Source: Lunularia cruciata
Lineage: Eukaryota > Streptophyta > Marchantiopsida > Lunulariales > Lunulariaceae
DNA length: 64,000 nt
Assembly (NCBI GenBank): GCA_948567375.1
Contig: OX419757.1
Location: 42,284,001-42,348,000, forward strand
Direction: 5' to 3'
A program made the position numbers and the translations under genes. The notes beneath the pieces are model-generated. The model ran no database searches and had not been told where the DNA came from. It worked only from the letters and a program-made list of their open reading frames with translations. Below are positions 46,315 to 57,313 of this stretch, piece by piece. Position 1 is the stretch's first letter; every line of letters starts with the position of its first letter.

Positions 46315-47622
46315 ATGGGAGATCAAGTACCACGTTTTAGTGTAGGAGACTCCCTGATTGTTGCTGATCCGGGACCTATAGAGTCATCTTTGGATTTGCA
46401 ACCTGAACAGCCATTAGGGAAATTTGGAGACTTGTTGAGGATGGCTTCTTTTGTGCCTGGAAAAACCAAGGAGGATGAACGATTTTGCATAGCAACACAC
46501 CATTACAGCCAAATACTGGATTATTTGGAGGACCCTGAGCATTTTGCACAAATTCATGGTGGGAATTGCAAAAAGACCATTCAGAAATTGACCGCATTTA
46601 GTTTCATGGCAACCTTTTTGATTCGAGAGGGTATCGGATTTCATACCTCTATGACAAGTGACAGACTTTACAAGAAATGGTTGCGGTACATGAAAAAATA
46701 CAAAGAAAATTGCGAGCTCAAGAACAAGGCTACGGGAGAAGGTCTCACCGAGAAGGAATATGGCAAAGGGTGGAGAACTATAGAAGATAAATTGAATGGA
46801 ATGTGTACTCATTTTGCAAGAATAAAAGCCATGTTTGGGAGCAGAGCAAACATAAGTCCACCGGCAATGGTAAGTTTAGGAGATTGTAATCCTAATTTGA
46901 GCAAGATTTGCGAGGCTGGCAAGGAGGAGGTCCATGAAGGTGCGCAGGAGTGCTCCCAATTCTCATCTCCTCCAGAGGTGGTGCTCCCTGACTCGGGCCT
47001 TGAGTTGGTTGCAAACACCCAAGGGGTGGAAAGTTTAGCAAGTGGCATGGAGAATGGAATCCTATCACTAGAGGATGAGTCTCTATTTGTTCCACCGACC
47101 GAGGACTCGCCTTTCATTACACCACCACCGCCTTTAATTTCTACAAGAGATGTATCCGATTGTGTAGACCAAGAAGGGGAACGTGACCCAAAGAGGAGGA
47201 GAGGTGGAATATTTGCAAGTAAGGTACCCAAGTTGTCACTTAGTATGTCATTGTCTCATGATTTAACAAAAATTACCATGTTAAAGGCAGATAGTATAGA
47301 ATCCAGAGAGAGGTTACGACTAGTTGAACTAGAAGCCACCAACATGAGGAAGAGAGAGAAAACAATGATGAGAATGGAAGCAAAGCGCATTAGATTAGAG
47401 ACAGAGAAGATGAAAATTGAAATAGAGAAAAAAATGAGCACAGATAAAAGGAAAGCTAGGGCAGACAAACACAAATTTAAGGAGAAGAGTTTAGAATCAA
47501 AGCGCACTCATAAAATCAAAATGAGTCTCATACAAGTAGGGAAAACTCTTGAGGAAATAAGTAACTATTTTAAAGTGCTCACTCAGGTTCAACGTCCATC
47601 ATACTCTACTGATAGTAAATAG
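46315..47622 (+). CDS. Harbinger-associated ORF1, putative DNA-binding protein
   Basis: Intact frame of 435 aa from ATG at 46315. Residues about 60-185 form a compact segment with conserved-looking Trp and basic residues (LYKKWLRYMKKYKE and GKGWRTIEDKLNGMCTHFARI), which resembles the Myb/SANT-like or trihelix-type helices found in plant transposon-encoded DNA-binding proteins. A Ser/Pro-rich acidic middle (about 190-290) follows, then a very basic, coiled-coil-like C-terminus (about 320-420, repeating MRxxxKxxRxExEKMKxE). In Harbinger elements the second protein helps the transposase bind the ends and enter the nucleus, so I infer that role. Its frame is open while the transposase is broken. 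The family assignment is by resemblance only. Confidence 0.6.
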   Translation: MGDQVPRFSVGDSLIVADPGPIESSLDLQPEQPLGKFGDLLRMASFVPGKTKEDERFCIATHHYSQILDYLEDPEHFAQIHGGNCKKTIQKLTAFSFMATFLIREGIGFHTSMTSDRLYKKWLRYMKKYKENCELKNKATGEGLTEKEYGKGWRTIEDKLNGMCTHFARIKAMFGSRANISPPAMVSLGDCNPNLSKICEAGKEEVHEGAQECSQFSSPPEVVLPDSGLELVANTQGVESLASGMENGILSLEDESLFVPPTEDSPFITPPPPLISTRDVSDCVDQEGERDPKRRRGGIFASKVPKLSLSMSLSHDLTKITMLKADSIESRERLRLVELEATNMRKREKTMMRMEAKRIRLETEKMKIEIEKKMSTDKRKARADKHKFKEKSLESKRTHKIKMSLIQVGKTLEEISNYFKVLTQVQRPSYSTDSK

Positions 47623-48432
47623 TATACCACCATGTAACCTTTATTATGATTATAATAAAGATGAGTTATGGAAACTTGATAAATGCTTCTAGTATCCGCC
47701 AGATGCAACTTGTTACCATTTAGTTCCTCACAAGTTTTTGTTTTTGATGTTGTCTTTACCACTCCGTTCCTATCATGTCTTTCTTGCACAATAAGCCCAA
47801 GATGCCGCTAGTTGACGCTCATAGCCGCCCAAAAAGTCTCTCCTACCGCTAGTCACCGCTCAATCCAATGGAATACGGGAAAAAAAACAAAGGCAAGCAA
47901 GTTGTGCTCGTCGGTGCTTGTAGAAGGGATTGAGCGCTAGTAGGCGCTTGTGGTCATTGGGTGCCACTGGGTGGCCCCTATGTAGGCGCCAATTGACACT
48001 CACGGCCGCTAGTGGCGCTTGACGATGCTGGAAAAAAGCTCATGAAGTCGGTATGCGCTTGTTGGCGCTTGACAAACATGAATTTTTTGCTTGTAGTCGC
48101 TCAGAGGCGCTTGTTGGCGCACGTAGACGCTGAGGGCCGCTCATGATGTGTTTAGGGTTGAGTGTTTAAAGGGAAATGGCGCCCATATTTGTAAGGTGGT
48201 GACAAGTTGGATACAAAAGACACAATTCAAAATTTAGCACATGAAAATACAAGAGTTAGACCATAATGAGTGTTCAATATGAGATATGAATATTAGTATG
48301 ATAATATGAGTTCAATATGAATATGAGAGTTCACAAGTGTAAACTAAAACATAAATGTATACATGGGGAGAAATGAAAATAATATGTCTATAAATGGGGA
48401 GCCAATAGAACCTAAACCTATGACTATGGAGG
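47623..48432. repeat. Decamer GCGCT repeat block 1
   Basis: From about 47801 to 48150 a degenerate unit near GGCGCTTGTT recurs at about 10-base steps; for example four consecutive decamers lie around 48103-48145. Surrounding DNA is non-coding. Similar blocks lie at 50985-51530 and, inverted, at about 52320-52420. Confidence 0.7.
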
Positions 48433-49221
48433 TCAAGGAGGTGAAGAAGAAGAGGGAGATGCACTATGGTGTCTAAGTGCTACTATTGCATCCTCCAGTC
48501 TACGATGGTATACATGATGTGGAATCCTAAATGGACTCAATGACCACCATAGGGGCCACTCGCTCTCATCCAAGTCTTGATGCCTGATACCACTAGCAAG
48601 AAGAGGATAAGGATCACAACTATAATAACTCAATCTACCTGATGTCCACTCCTCTTTTGCCCAACTAATAGCAGGCCTATCGTCATGGACAAATCTGTCC
48701 AAATCACTCATCAAAGGGTCAAATGACCAAGTGTATGATGCTCTATGTACCCTATAAGGACGGAAGTGGGTAGGGTGGATAGCACCATGTGGATGGTTCC
48801 TATAATAAGAGAATGCATAACTATCTATGATCAAAAGATCACGAAGAGGTAAACCTAGTGAAGTCAGATGCTCATATGATCTAACTGTAAGTCCTTTGAA
48901 CTTTGAATCTCGCTGTATATCTCTAGAGCACAAACATGCCATGAGGCGAGACCCGGTATGAACTCCCTCAGGGAGTTCAGACCACTGCCACATGCTCCGT
49001 AGCAACCACTCCACTCCATCCGGAGTAAGATCTATCCACAAGATAACCTCAAAGCGTAGCAAACAAAACTGGATGAAATGGCAAACACCAAGACGGGCCA
49101 CCCACCCTACAAGCCCGGACTGTGTGTGAGGGAACCAACCATGCATAGTCGTCCTGCTCTCCCATGCATGGTAACCGATAGCACCATGAATCCATAATGA
49201 ACACATACAAGTAACATCCAC
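48433..49221 (-). pseudogene. Unrecognised Trp-rich coding remnant (Harbinger cargo)
   Basis: A 262-codon minus-strand frame, unusually rich in Trp, Tyr, His and Arg (VEWLLRSMWQWSELPEG, YSCDPYPLLASG, ESEWPLWWSLSPF). It ends in a Ser/Pro tail at 48433. Upstream frames (49107-49484 and beyond) seem to continue the same protein with a frame change near 49220, where two frames overlap. I do not recognise the family. The length of open frame in this composition, and its lack of low-complexity sequence apart from the tail, argue that it was coding. It may be a cargo gene or part of a nested plant retroelement. Confidence 0.5.
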
Positions 49222-49960
49222 AATAATAATCTTCTTCCGTAGGAAGCCGGAGAAGAGGATACATGGAATATACTCTCTTGATAGACAAATCTTCTCTCTA
49301 AACTCAGTCTGAGTCCCTGAGTCTCCACACTATGAGGCAACACATGGGTGACATCAGTTTGGGTCTGCATCTCATGACGAGTATGGGTCTTGCAAGCAAT
49401 AGTACGTAGTTTGGGTCCAAGATAAGCCACACGAGCCCTCAAATAAGCTAGACTAATCTCACTCTCCTCTACATGAGCTCTCATCTGAGCTAGACTACTC
49501 TCGCTCTCCTCTACCTAAACATGTGCACTCTCACACCTCTCTATAGCATATTCTAACTCTTGTGCCTGATTATGTAACTGGAGCTTGTAACCCTCCGCCA
49601 TGGTAGCGGCACCTAGTATGTCCATGTCCAAGTCACCTAATCTCTACTCTCTCTCCATCTTAGAAGTAAGCAAGGTCAGATGCCTCTCCTCCTTTGCAGC
49701 AAGTAAATCCTCTTGCTCACAAAGGAGTCTCTCTTGCTCTAGCACTAATCTTTCTTTCTCCTCTACACTTTCCAATCTACTCTCACGCTCAAGCACTAAT
49801 CTCTCTCTCTCCTCTATACTCTCCAGTCTACTCTCACGCTCAAGGAGATTTCTCTCTCTACACTCAGCCACACGTACCTAATCATCTAAAATGCAAGTGA
49901 TGTCAACTGAACAAGAAGGAGGTGAAGGTACTCTGAAATGCATGGGGTCACCAACTCCCT
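49222..49960 (-). pseudogene. Coiled-coil coding remnant upstream of the Trp-rich frame
   Basis: Minus-strand frames at 49107-49484 and 49644-49871 give long Glu/Arg/Leu heptad-like stretches: LLERESRLESIEERERLVL, repeated almost exactly as LERESRLESVEEKERLVL, and AHVEESEISLAYLRARV. The 54-bp duplication is visible in DNA. The order suggests a protein with a long coiled coil followed by the Trp-rich segment at 48433-49221. Stops and shifts interrupt it. Confidence 0.45.
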
Positions 49961-50461
49961 CCACAGATGGAGGAAGTGGTGAAGGGGAAGAAGAGTGAAA
50001 AGGTGCTATCTCAACAAAGGGTAAGGGTTGTGTCTCAACACGAATCTGTTGAACACCTATTCACAAGTGGTACATTTAGTTATCCATCAAGTACAAATTC
50101 ATATTTGAATATACAAATATACAAGTTCACAAGTTCTTTAATTCAAGCTTCTTAAATGAACTCATTTATTAAATCCAGTAATGGTATATACAGAAGAAAT
50201 TTGTATGTTTTTCAACATACAAATATATGACTATATATATTTATATAAATATATATATAACAAAAATCAAACCTAATCAATCAATCACTCATCATCCTCA
50301 TCCTCCCCATCATCAGTAGTCTCATCCTCATCCGAGCTATTTGCATCCTCATGATCCTCACCATGCTCTCTCTTGTGTATAATCTCCTCCTCTCCATCAC
50401 TCCGGTACATCATGTCCTCCTCTGGAATGAAACCTCTCTCCACAAAGAGATGCGTGAGTAT

Positions 50462-50900
50462 CTATCCAAGGAAGGTGACTCTGAACCTACTCCCCTTAGG
50501 ACTCATCACTTGGCTTTGCAAACTCCCCACCTCCGCAATGATAGCTCTAAAAGCTAACTCTCCCCAATCATAATCCTCCACACCAAATCTCCTCAACTTG
50601 GTCTTGGTGTTGAGTACCAAATGCCTATGTACAATCTTGGGCCTAATAGTGTGTGCAACTAGTGCACCCATCAATTGGAAGAAAGCACTAAATGTAGGAT
50701 ATACACATTACCTTGCAAGATATCTTTTTGCAACCTTGTCCCTTTGTGGAAACCAATCTGAGACAAATGTGTAAGGAACTATCTTCCGTCTTGGTGTTCT
50801 CCCCTTGGGCATGGCGAGTGTATCTCTAACTATATCTGCAGTCAATTGAAACTGCATACCTCTTACCAAACTTGTGCAAGAGACCTTGTCTCATGAACTC
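50462..50900 (-). pseudogene. Unrecognised conserved-looking segment, start of the cargo protein
   Basis: The minus strand reads FQLTADIVRDTLAMPKGRTP, then TFVSDWFPQRDKVAKRYLAR, a stop, then FFQLMGALVAHTIRPKIVH, LVLNTKTKLRRFG and DWGELAFRAIIAEVGSL. The pattern is reminiscent of N-terminal domains of plant transposon-type proteins, but I cannot name it. It lies upstream of the coiled-coil piece on the same strand and may be its N-terminus. The acidic stretch encoded near 50280-50360 would lie between them. Confidence 0.4.
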
Positions 50901-50984
50901 ACAAACTCTATACATAGAATGACCTGCACAACCCACCAAAAATTTCAGCTCAAACTTCTGTCACAAGGACTCAAACTCAAGGGT

Positions 50985-51530
50985 GGCGCTGGGTGCCGCT
51001 AGTAGGCGCTCATGCACAATACAAATGAAGTGGGAAATAGAGTGCCGCTAGGTGTTGCCGGTAGCTGCTCGGAGCTGCAATTGGGAGGTCGCTTGATGAT
51101 GCGGGGTGGCGCTCCCGACCATCGATAGGGCACTTGAGGCCGCATGGGGGCACCCATGGACGCTGCCTGTAGGCGTAGGTCCACTGGATGGCGCTGCGGG
51201 ACAATGCAAGGTCCGTGCGGAGGTGTTGGGTGCCACGCGAGGATGCGAGAAGATGCTCACGCGTGGGGTTAACGGGATGGGGATGCCGTTGGAAGACACT
51301 TGTCGACGCACAACGGCGTTGGTAGGCGCTATGAGACAGGATTGCCATGAGTAAGTCTGCGCAGCCTTGTGGGAGCGTTGGGTACCGCGCGGGGTCACTG
51401 GGTACCGCAAAAGGGCGTTGGGTGGCGTGCGGAGAAGGTGCTTGCACATAGGGGTTTAGGGTTCGGGATGGCACTGGATGGCGCGGGAGGACGTTGGGGG
51501 GCACTGCGGGATAGGCTAGGTGGCGCTGAT
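50985..51530. repeat. Decamer GCGCT repeat block 2
   Basis: A GC-rich block (in otherwise AT-rich DNA) with units such as GGCGCTGGGT, GCCGCTAGTA and GGCGCTCATG in succession at 50983-51012, and further degenerate copies to about 51530. Chance open frames on both strands result from its GC-richness. Confidence 0.7.
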
Positions 51531-52868
51531 GATTTGAAAGAAATTTCTAGAAGTAAAGTGAATACATCAAGATGGATTGAAAAGAAAAGAATGAGGAATG
51601 TTTGAAAAGTATCTCCGGCTGTGGATAGTGAAGTCCAAGAGTTATTTTCAGCCCCATTACATCTAGATCGACCTCCTGAATTCCCAAAACAGCAGTTTAA
51701 ACTTGATGTTTGTCCAACCAACACCACTTGATAAAATTGGTTGGGTGTTGAATGGTATGGAATGCAATGAGCCATTCTCCTTCTTGAGTATTTCTCATGT
51801 CGGGCCTGTCAACTATCTTTTTGCATCCCTAGATTTCTGCCATGGTTGAAAGGAATGTGCTCTTGAACTTCTTTCTCTCTTCTCAATCACTCCTGGTTGC
51901 TTCTTGAGTTGTGCTTCAGCCAGCCAGGACCCTTGCCTCTTTCCTTCCCCAGTCTCAAAATGTCTCACCCGCACACACTCTGCCTGGCGAAACAACTCTT
52001 GAAATGACCCTCTAGCACACCCTTTGCCTCGCAAAATGACCCTCAAAATCACCCTTTCTCCTTCTAAGTACTCACTCTCAAATTTTTGCTCCAACACCCC
52101 ACACACTTGAGAATAAAGCTTGCAAATGACAGGAATGGAAAAGAACATAGGTTTATATAACCCAGGCTGACAGAAAAATACTCAATCCAGAACATACTAA
52201 AATGTACACTTTGGAGGCAAAATTGCATTTTTCCACACCCAAAGAACCCAAATCCCGAGCGGCAATATGCAACACTCCACGTCGCCAACCGGTGCAACCA
52301 AGTGTCACACAATTCACGCAGCGCCTACGAGTGCCCACCACCGGTACATACCAATGCCTATGAGTGCATGTAATATGTGATGCGCTCCGAGCATCCGCCA
52401 GCGTCTACGAGCGCCACTCTCGATTAATTTTTTAAGTTTGTGAGCAGCACCCAGTGTTTACGAGCGCCACTCTTGATTAATTTTTTAAGTTTGTGAGCGG
52501 CACCCAACGTCATCTCCCGGTGTATGCAACATCTGCTCATTTTTCTCCAAGTGTCAACAAGGACTTACAAATGTATAGATTAAGCTTCATAGAATTATTT
52601 TTGCATCCACATGATGTTCTTATCATAATAATACATCAAGAAACACTCATGGTCTAAGAAAAAGACTCTTGGTCTAAGTTACGAGACTATGAGATATGAG
52701 ATGAATATTGAGAATATATATTTTATTATATGGAATCTCAATCAAATCAATCGAGTATATCATCATTGTTATAATCAAGGCAATGTTGCATCACCCTTGA
52801 TCTACTTTCTTCTCTACCAAGTTCTATACCCTGAAATGACATTTATGAATCTATTTGAGTATCCACTA
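51531..52868. other. Harbinger interior with inverted decamer block 3 and 53-bp duplication
   Basis: Around 52320-52420 the decamer occurs on the minus strand (GGCGCTCGTA, GACGCTGGCG, GATGCTCGGA). A 53-bp unit with ACGAGCGCCACTCT and GATTAATTTTTTAAGTTTG occurs twice from 52404. No gene is visible. Confidence 0.5.
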
Positions 52869-54110
52869 TAAATCCGCCATCATCCTCTGACCAAAGGTCA
52901 GACCTATTGATTAGAAAATTGTGTAAAATAATACACACCGATATCCACTTTAACAAATAAGCATTTCTACTATTGTCTTTCAGTTGCACTCTTAGCTCAC
53001 GAAGAGAATGCTATCTAGCTTTCAATACTCCTATACTATGCTCATTTACCACTCTTGCCTTTGCTAAATATTTATTGAACTCCTACTTGTCTTCTGAGCA
53101 AGCCTGCTTGAAAGCGGGTACTAGGTGATGCATGGGTACATAACCCGAATCACCTAAAAGTTACTCCTTTGCCTCAAAAGTGCAACACCTCTCTCTTTGG
53201 TTCAAATCATTCCATAGTGACAATTTTTTCAAACAAGTTATATCATGACATGACCTTTGCATTCCTGCAAATAAAAAATGCCATACTTTTAGTAAACTAA
53301 ACAAACAATATAACCAATGCATTGCAAAAATACACAACAAAATAACACATAACATAAACCATACCTCCGGAGAAATGTATAACTCTCCTTTTATCATCAC
53401 AAATAACTTGGCCGTTTATAGAATACCCTTGGACCCTTGCGGCTGAAATATATTTCCCCATCCATAGTTGGTCAGGCTGCAAGAGGAAACAATGTGTCAT
53501 CTACCAAACCAACACAACCGGGAAAACCTTTCAGTGCAAAAACAGTGGATATCCTTTTCCTCTCCTCAAGTTTGGGCCAAGCAACTTGACTCTTCATCAC
53601 ATCTAATATGGCTTTAATAACTCTATTAGTAAAAGAAATTGTTGAACCAGCACTAATGCCCCAAATATTTAAACCCCGTGCAACACAAGCTCCATTGCCG
53701 TGATGCTCAAATCTATCCAAAGCTAGGGCAACTTGGATCCACACGGGTGTTTGCTCTCTTCGATACCTTTTTTCAAAATTTGGGTGAGTCCCAATCAAAT
53801 AAACTAATGTTGAAAAAGAATCCCCATCCATTCTAGTAAGCTGGCAAAAGGCCTTAGTATCTAGATTTCTAAAATAATCCTTCACAAACTCTCTACTACG
53901 AGGGTAAGTAACACGGGGTTCCAAGTAACGATGAGTCTGTGCATACTCCCATCCACTAATAAAACATTCTAGCATATCTAAATCTCCTCCTAATTCCTCA
54001 TCTTCATCTTCTAATCCTGGTAGCGATATCTCCAAATCTAACCGAATCCTCCATTGAATACATTTTCTAATATTTTTGGTTAGTTCTAAACGAGTGCTCC
54101 CTCTCGGCAT
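52869..54110 (-). pseudogene. PIF/Harbinger (HARBI1-type) DDE transposase, degraded
   Basis: From ATG at 54110 the frame has an N-terminal region (RMDGDSFSTLVYLIG, then PVWIQVALALDRFEHHGNG, the helix-turn-helix-like part) and KGFPGCVGLVDDTLFPLA with the first catalytic Asp. After a stop at about 53475 it continues PTMDGEIYFSRKG, a one-base frameshift, YSINGQVICDDKRRVIHFSG, a GT-AG intron (about 53266-53366), QRSCHDITCLKK, then stops among GDSGYVPMHHL (second Asp) and VNEHSIGVLKAR (Glu). All three catalytic acids are present but at least four stops or shifts separate them, so it is inactive. It is convergent with the ORF1 gene inside the same inverted repeats. Confidence 0.9.
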
Positions 54111-54223
54111 GACAAAACTCTATTTTTAATCACTACTGACACTCCTTATCCACAAAAGGGATCTCTCTTCTCCGCAAAGTGCATCTCTCTTCTCTGCAAA
54201 GGGGCATCTCCCTCTCCTTGTGA

Positions 54224-54320
54224 AATTTCAGCAAACGGACATCTTTGTGCGCAAAAAAAACAATCTGTGATATTTCAGCAAACGGACATCTTTGTGCGCA
54301 AAAAAACAATCTGTGCAATT
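54224..54320. repeat. 47-bp tandem duplication
   Basis: CAGCAAACGGACATCTTTGT is repeated with a 47-base step (54229 and 54276), each followed by GCGCAAAAAAA and CAATCTGTG. It lies just upstream of the transposase start. Confidence 0.9.
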
Positions 54321-54944
54321 CCATTCTATAACAAGAAAAAAATTCACGAATTTCACTTCATTACTCAAGGGGAAGAAAGATATACATTTCATACTCGTAC
54401 AAAAGACATTTTTTTAAAATAATGAAATCGAGATTAACACTTCAAACAAAATCACTCCTCACTCTAGCCTTCTCACGGGGCTCGCACTCAAATCTTCTTA
54501 CTCCAAAGCTGCTATGGTCTCTCTAATCTTCATCAGTGGTCAATTTTTGCATCCCCTCAAATCTTTCCATTCATGCTCCCTCCAATCTTCCTTGATAAAA
54601 ATTTGCCCAGTTGCCGCTCGTCATTTCCTTTCCATGGGTATTCTCAAACATCCCCGGATGCCCCGGATGCTCCTTTTGGTGGCCGCCACTTTCACTCTAA
54701 CCCTAAACAAAAACTTAATTAACCCTAATGTGCAATCAATGTAGTACGGAATGATAACGGAAAATTCCTTCTCCCTTATTTTCTATGAACCAACTCATAC
54801 GGAGTGTGCTAATAATAAGGAACTTGGCCCCAACTCCGTAACATTACCATTTCTACCTCCCGGTCACACACCATACCATTTAGTGAACGCATTTAGTGAA
54901 CGCTTCGTAACAATCTATATGAAAAGTTTAGAAATTTAATAAAA

Positions 54945-54962
54945 CTATTTCTGAAACCCCCT
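54945..54962 (-). repeat. Harbinger right terminal inverted repeat
   Basis: CTATTTCTGAAACCCCCT, exact reverse complement of the left end. ATA follows it. Confidence 0.92.
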
Positions 54963-55305
54963 ATAGTCTTCGCTATAGCTGTAGCTACGGTGCATGCATG
55001 ATGAGTCATCTCATGTTCATCCCAAGGATTGATTAATTTGAATCTCTGCAGTATCCACCACTGGGTATGGAGGGGGAACTGGAGAATAGTGTGTATGAGT
55101 CCGCGTTCTAACCTTATACTGTTTGATGGGTCCTATCCTTTTGTATCTTTTCGTCACTCTATGTGCGATGCATTTACTGCGGGATCTGAGAGTTTTGTCA
55201 TTTTCCTGGATATTGTAAGGGCATGTAGTTATTGTATCTGCAATAATGAGTTGCTCTAACTAAATGTTCTGTTAATGATAAAGCATAGAAAGATAAGATT
55301 TCTCG

Positions 55306-55400
55306 ATGCTATTGGGACCTAGCCCCGTTTTATTTTATCTCTGGAGTTAGTTTTATCCCAAGGCCAACTTGATGGGATCTTTCCATTTCATGTTTTCGTA
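55306..55400 (-). repeat. Copy of the GAAGGATGG repeat family
   Basis: On the minus strand it gives GGAAAGATCCCATCAAG and ends GGGGCTAGGTCCCAATAG, as does the copy at 55983-56062. Confidence 0.65.
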
Positions 55401-55982
55401 TGCGGGTCACCCTAACGTCTTCAAAAGATATAAAATTGATCGACTTTTCCTACCACGGTAAGGCAAGCAGAAACCTTAATCTTTTCTCGATTATATATGT
55501 TTATTCCATGAATGCATTACATATTGAAATAATATTTTTAGCCATATATTGTCAGTTACTACATGGATCATATTTAAAACAATCTCGTAACCTCCATGAA
55601 AGTAATAGTAGCACGTGCTTCGAAAATTCATTACAAAGTTGTGTAGGAAAACCTCATTATACTCATCTAAATTTCGAAGATCGTGATGCTCTCGGTCAAT
55701 TGGGAAATGATTAGATTAGTCAATTAGCCATTAGAGGTTTGACACATTAGTCCAGATGTGTATGAAAGTTTATCACATTAGACGCCAGGGTATCATTCTC
55801 CCGGTTATATTTTGCAGCATATGTTAGATAACATATATCTATTGCTTTACATAGAATAATGGTTAAGTCGACACAGGAGAATAATCACACCAGGTGATAT
55901 TTCTTTGATGTTCCATTGGATATAGATAATGTAATTTGCATAATTAGGATATTTTAACGAAATAGTGCAAATTTCATATAGA

Positions 55983-56062
55983 CTCTATTGGGACTTAATC
56001 CCATCTATCTTTATCGTTTCCCCTTTGTATTGCTTGATGGGGTCTTCCCATCCTTCTTTTTC
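55983..56062 (-). repeat. Copy of the GAAGGATGG repeat family
   Basis: On the minus strand: GAAGGATGGGAAGACCCCAT, CAAGCAATACAAAGGGGA, then GGGATTAAGTCCCAATAG. This is the best-preserved copy in the window. Confidence 0.75.
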
Positions 56063-57313
56063 TTTTTAACCAAGCACAAAAGCAAAATATTCATCAATAA
56101 GGAAGAATAAGAGACTCCTCTTAATGAAATTAAAAGTCGCTGATGTGGTATGATCAGATGAAGTACTTTCCAGAGGGTTATTGAATGATATGGTAAGTTT
56201 GTACACAAACCAGTGCCTACGTGAGCCACGTAATGCACTATGAAGTTGAAAAGTGCAGCACAGAGGAGAAGTACAGTACTGGACTTGGGACAAGGATCTA
56301 CTACAGTACGAAGGAAGGCAGGGGAGAACAGGGGACTTCCAGTTGCAGCGGGGAGAAAGGGCGAAAATTCCCGAAAAGAAGGGAATGTTCTACATCATCC
56401 GGTGCGGATTAGACTTTTATCGGCTTTTGGAAAGGTTCCTGAGCATGGGAGGAGTTCGGACCGTCCGTGCTGGTCCGAACCGGACTTTCTCTCACACAAG
56501 TAAACCTAGAGAGAAGGAAAGCACTCGTGTGTGCTCTGCCGGGAGGAGAGGAAAGGAAAGGGAAGGGAAGGGAGAGAACGAGAGAGCGAACGTTCCGCGC
56601 TCTCTGAGCTCGTCCGTGAAAGGTTGTGCTCGCTCCGCTTGCTTCTTCCCCACACCTCTTTCTTCGTTTCCTTTCCAACACCCCAAGCACGGACGCACGC
56701 ACGCTTGCTCTTGAAGGTTGTAAAGAGGGGGTTTCGGGATTTTTTGGTTCTGTCCTTGGAGATTTGATTCTCTCCTCTCCCGGACTGTGCGATCCTCTTC
56801 GTTGTTCTGTTCTGTCGTTTCCCTTGACTAAGTACTCGGTAAAGCTCATGGTGCACTGGATGTGGCAGTAGAAGTGGGACTTGAAATTTGAAGGTGCGAC
56901 GAAAGGCACGTTCAAGGACGTTCTGAGATTTGAGTTGAGCGGCGCGGGGTGGGTTATTTCTGCTTCTGCTGCAGCGAAAGTAGGACCGACTAAAGCGTTC
57001 CACATTTAGCTCGTGTGTGGAATTAAGGGAGATTTCACGTTCTGGGGGGCAGAGGAGCTTGTCCTTATGCAGAGGATCACCGATTGGACCCCCGATCGGC
57101 GTACTTGTAATGCCAGTTGACTTGGCATAGCTCATGGTGTCGGAAAAGTTGTCATAGCTTTTTTCCCACATGGTCGGGTTTCTCATAGGTTCTCTAGACC
57201 AGATCTTGCGATTCGTAGTCAGGCGAGTTCACAGAGTTTGGAGTCGAATTTGAAGAGCGCTCTCCACGACTGGGAGAACGTCGATCCGCGCTTTTGCGCT
57301 CTAGACGTCCTCG

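Larger units (their letters stand above)
45817..54962. mobile_element. PIF/Harbinger-like DNA transposon, 9.1 kb, with cargo
   Basis: Both ends carry the perfect 18-bp terminal inverted repeat AGGGGGTTTCAGAAATAG, and ATA is duplicated directly outside (45814-45816 and 54963-54965). PIF/Harbinger elements make 3-bp duplications, usually TTA or TAA. Inside are an intact plus-strand ORF of 435 aa and a degraded minus-strand Harbinger transposase, the two-gene arrangement of this superfamily. Between them lie unrecognised minus-strand coding remnants and three blocks of a roughly 10-bp repeat. At 9.1 kb it is longer than most known Harbinger elements. The transposase is dead, but the ends look intact and could be moved by a related enzyme. 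Confidence 0.88.
54966..57313. other. Intergenic region and leader of the second Ariadne gene
   Basis: AT-rich up to about 56200, with two minus-strand copies of the GAAGGATGG repeat (listed separately). From 56220 composition becomes balanced, with a purine-rich stretch (56530-56590) on the plus strand. 57000-57313 probably belongs to the Ariadne leader. Open frames here overlap on several strands and have no motifs. Confidence 0.45.

Noticed and set aside
51010-51504. Minus-strand frames of 130-164 codons (Pro/Arg-rich)
   Set aside because: They coincide with the GC-rich decamer block, where stops are rare on several frames at once; the apparent protein is a translation of the repeat.
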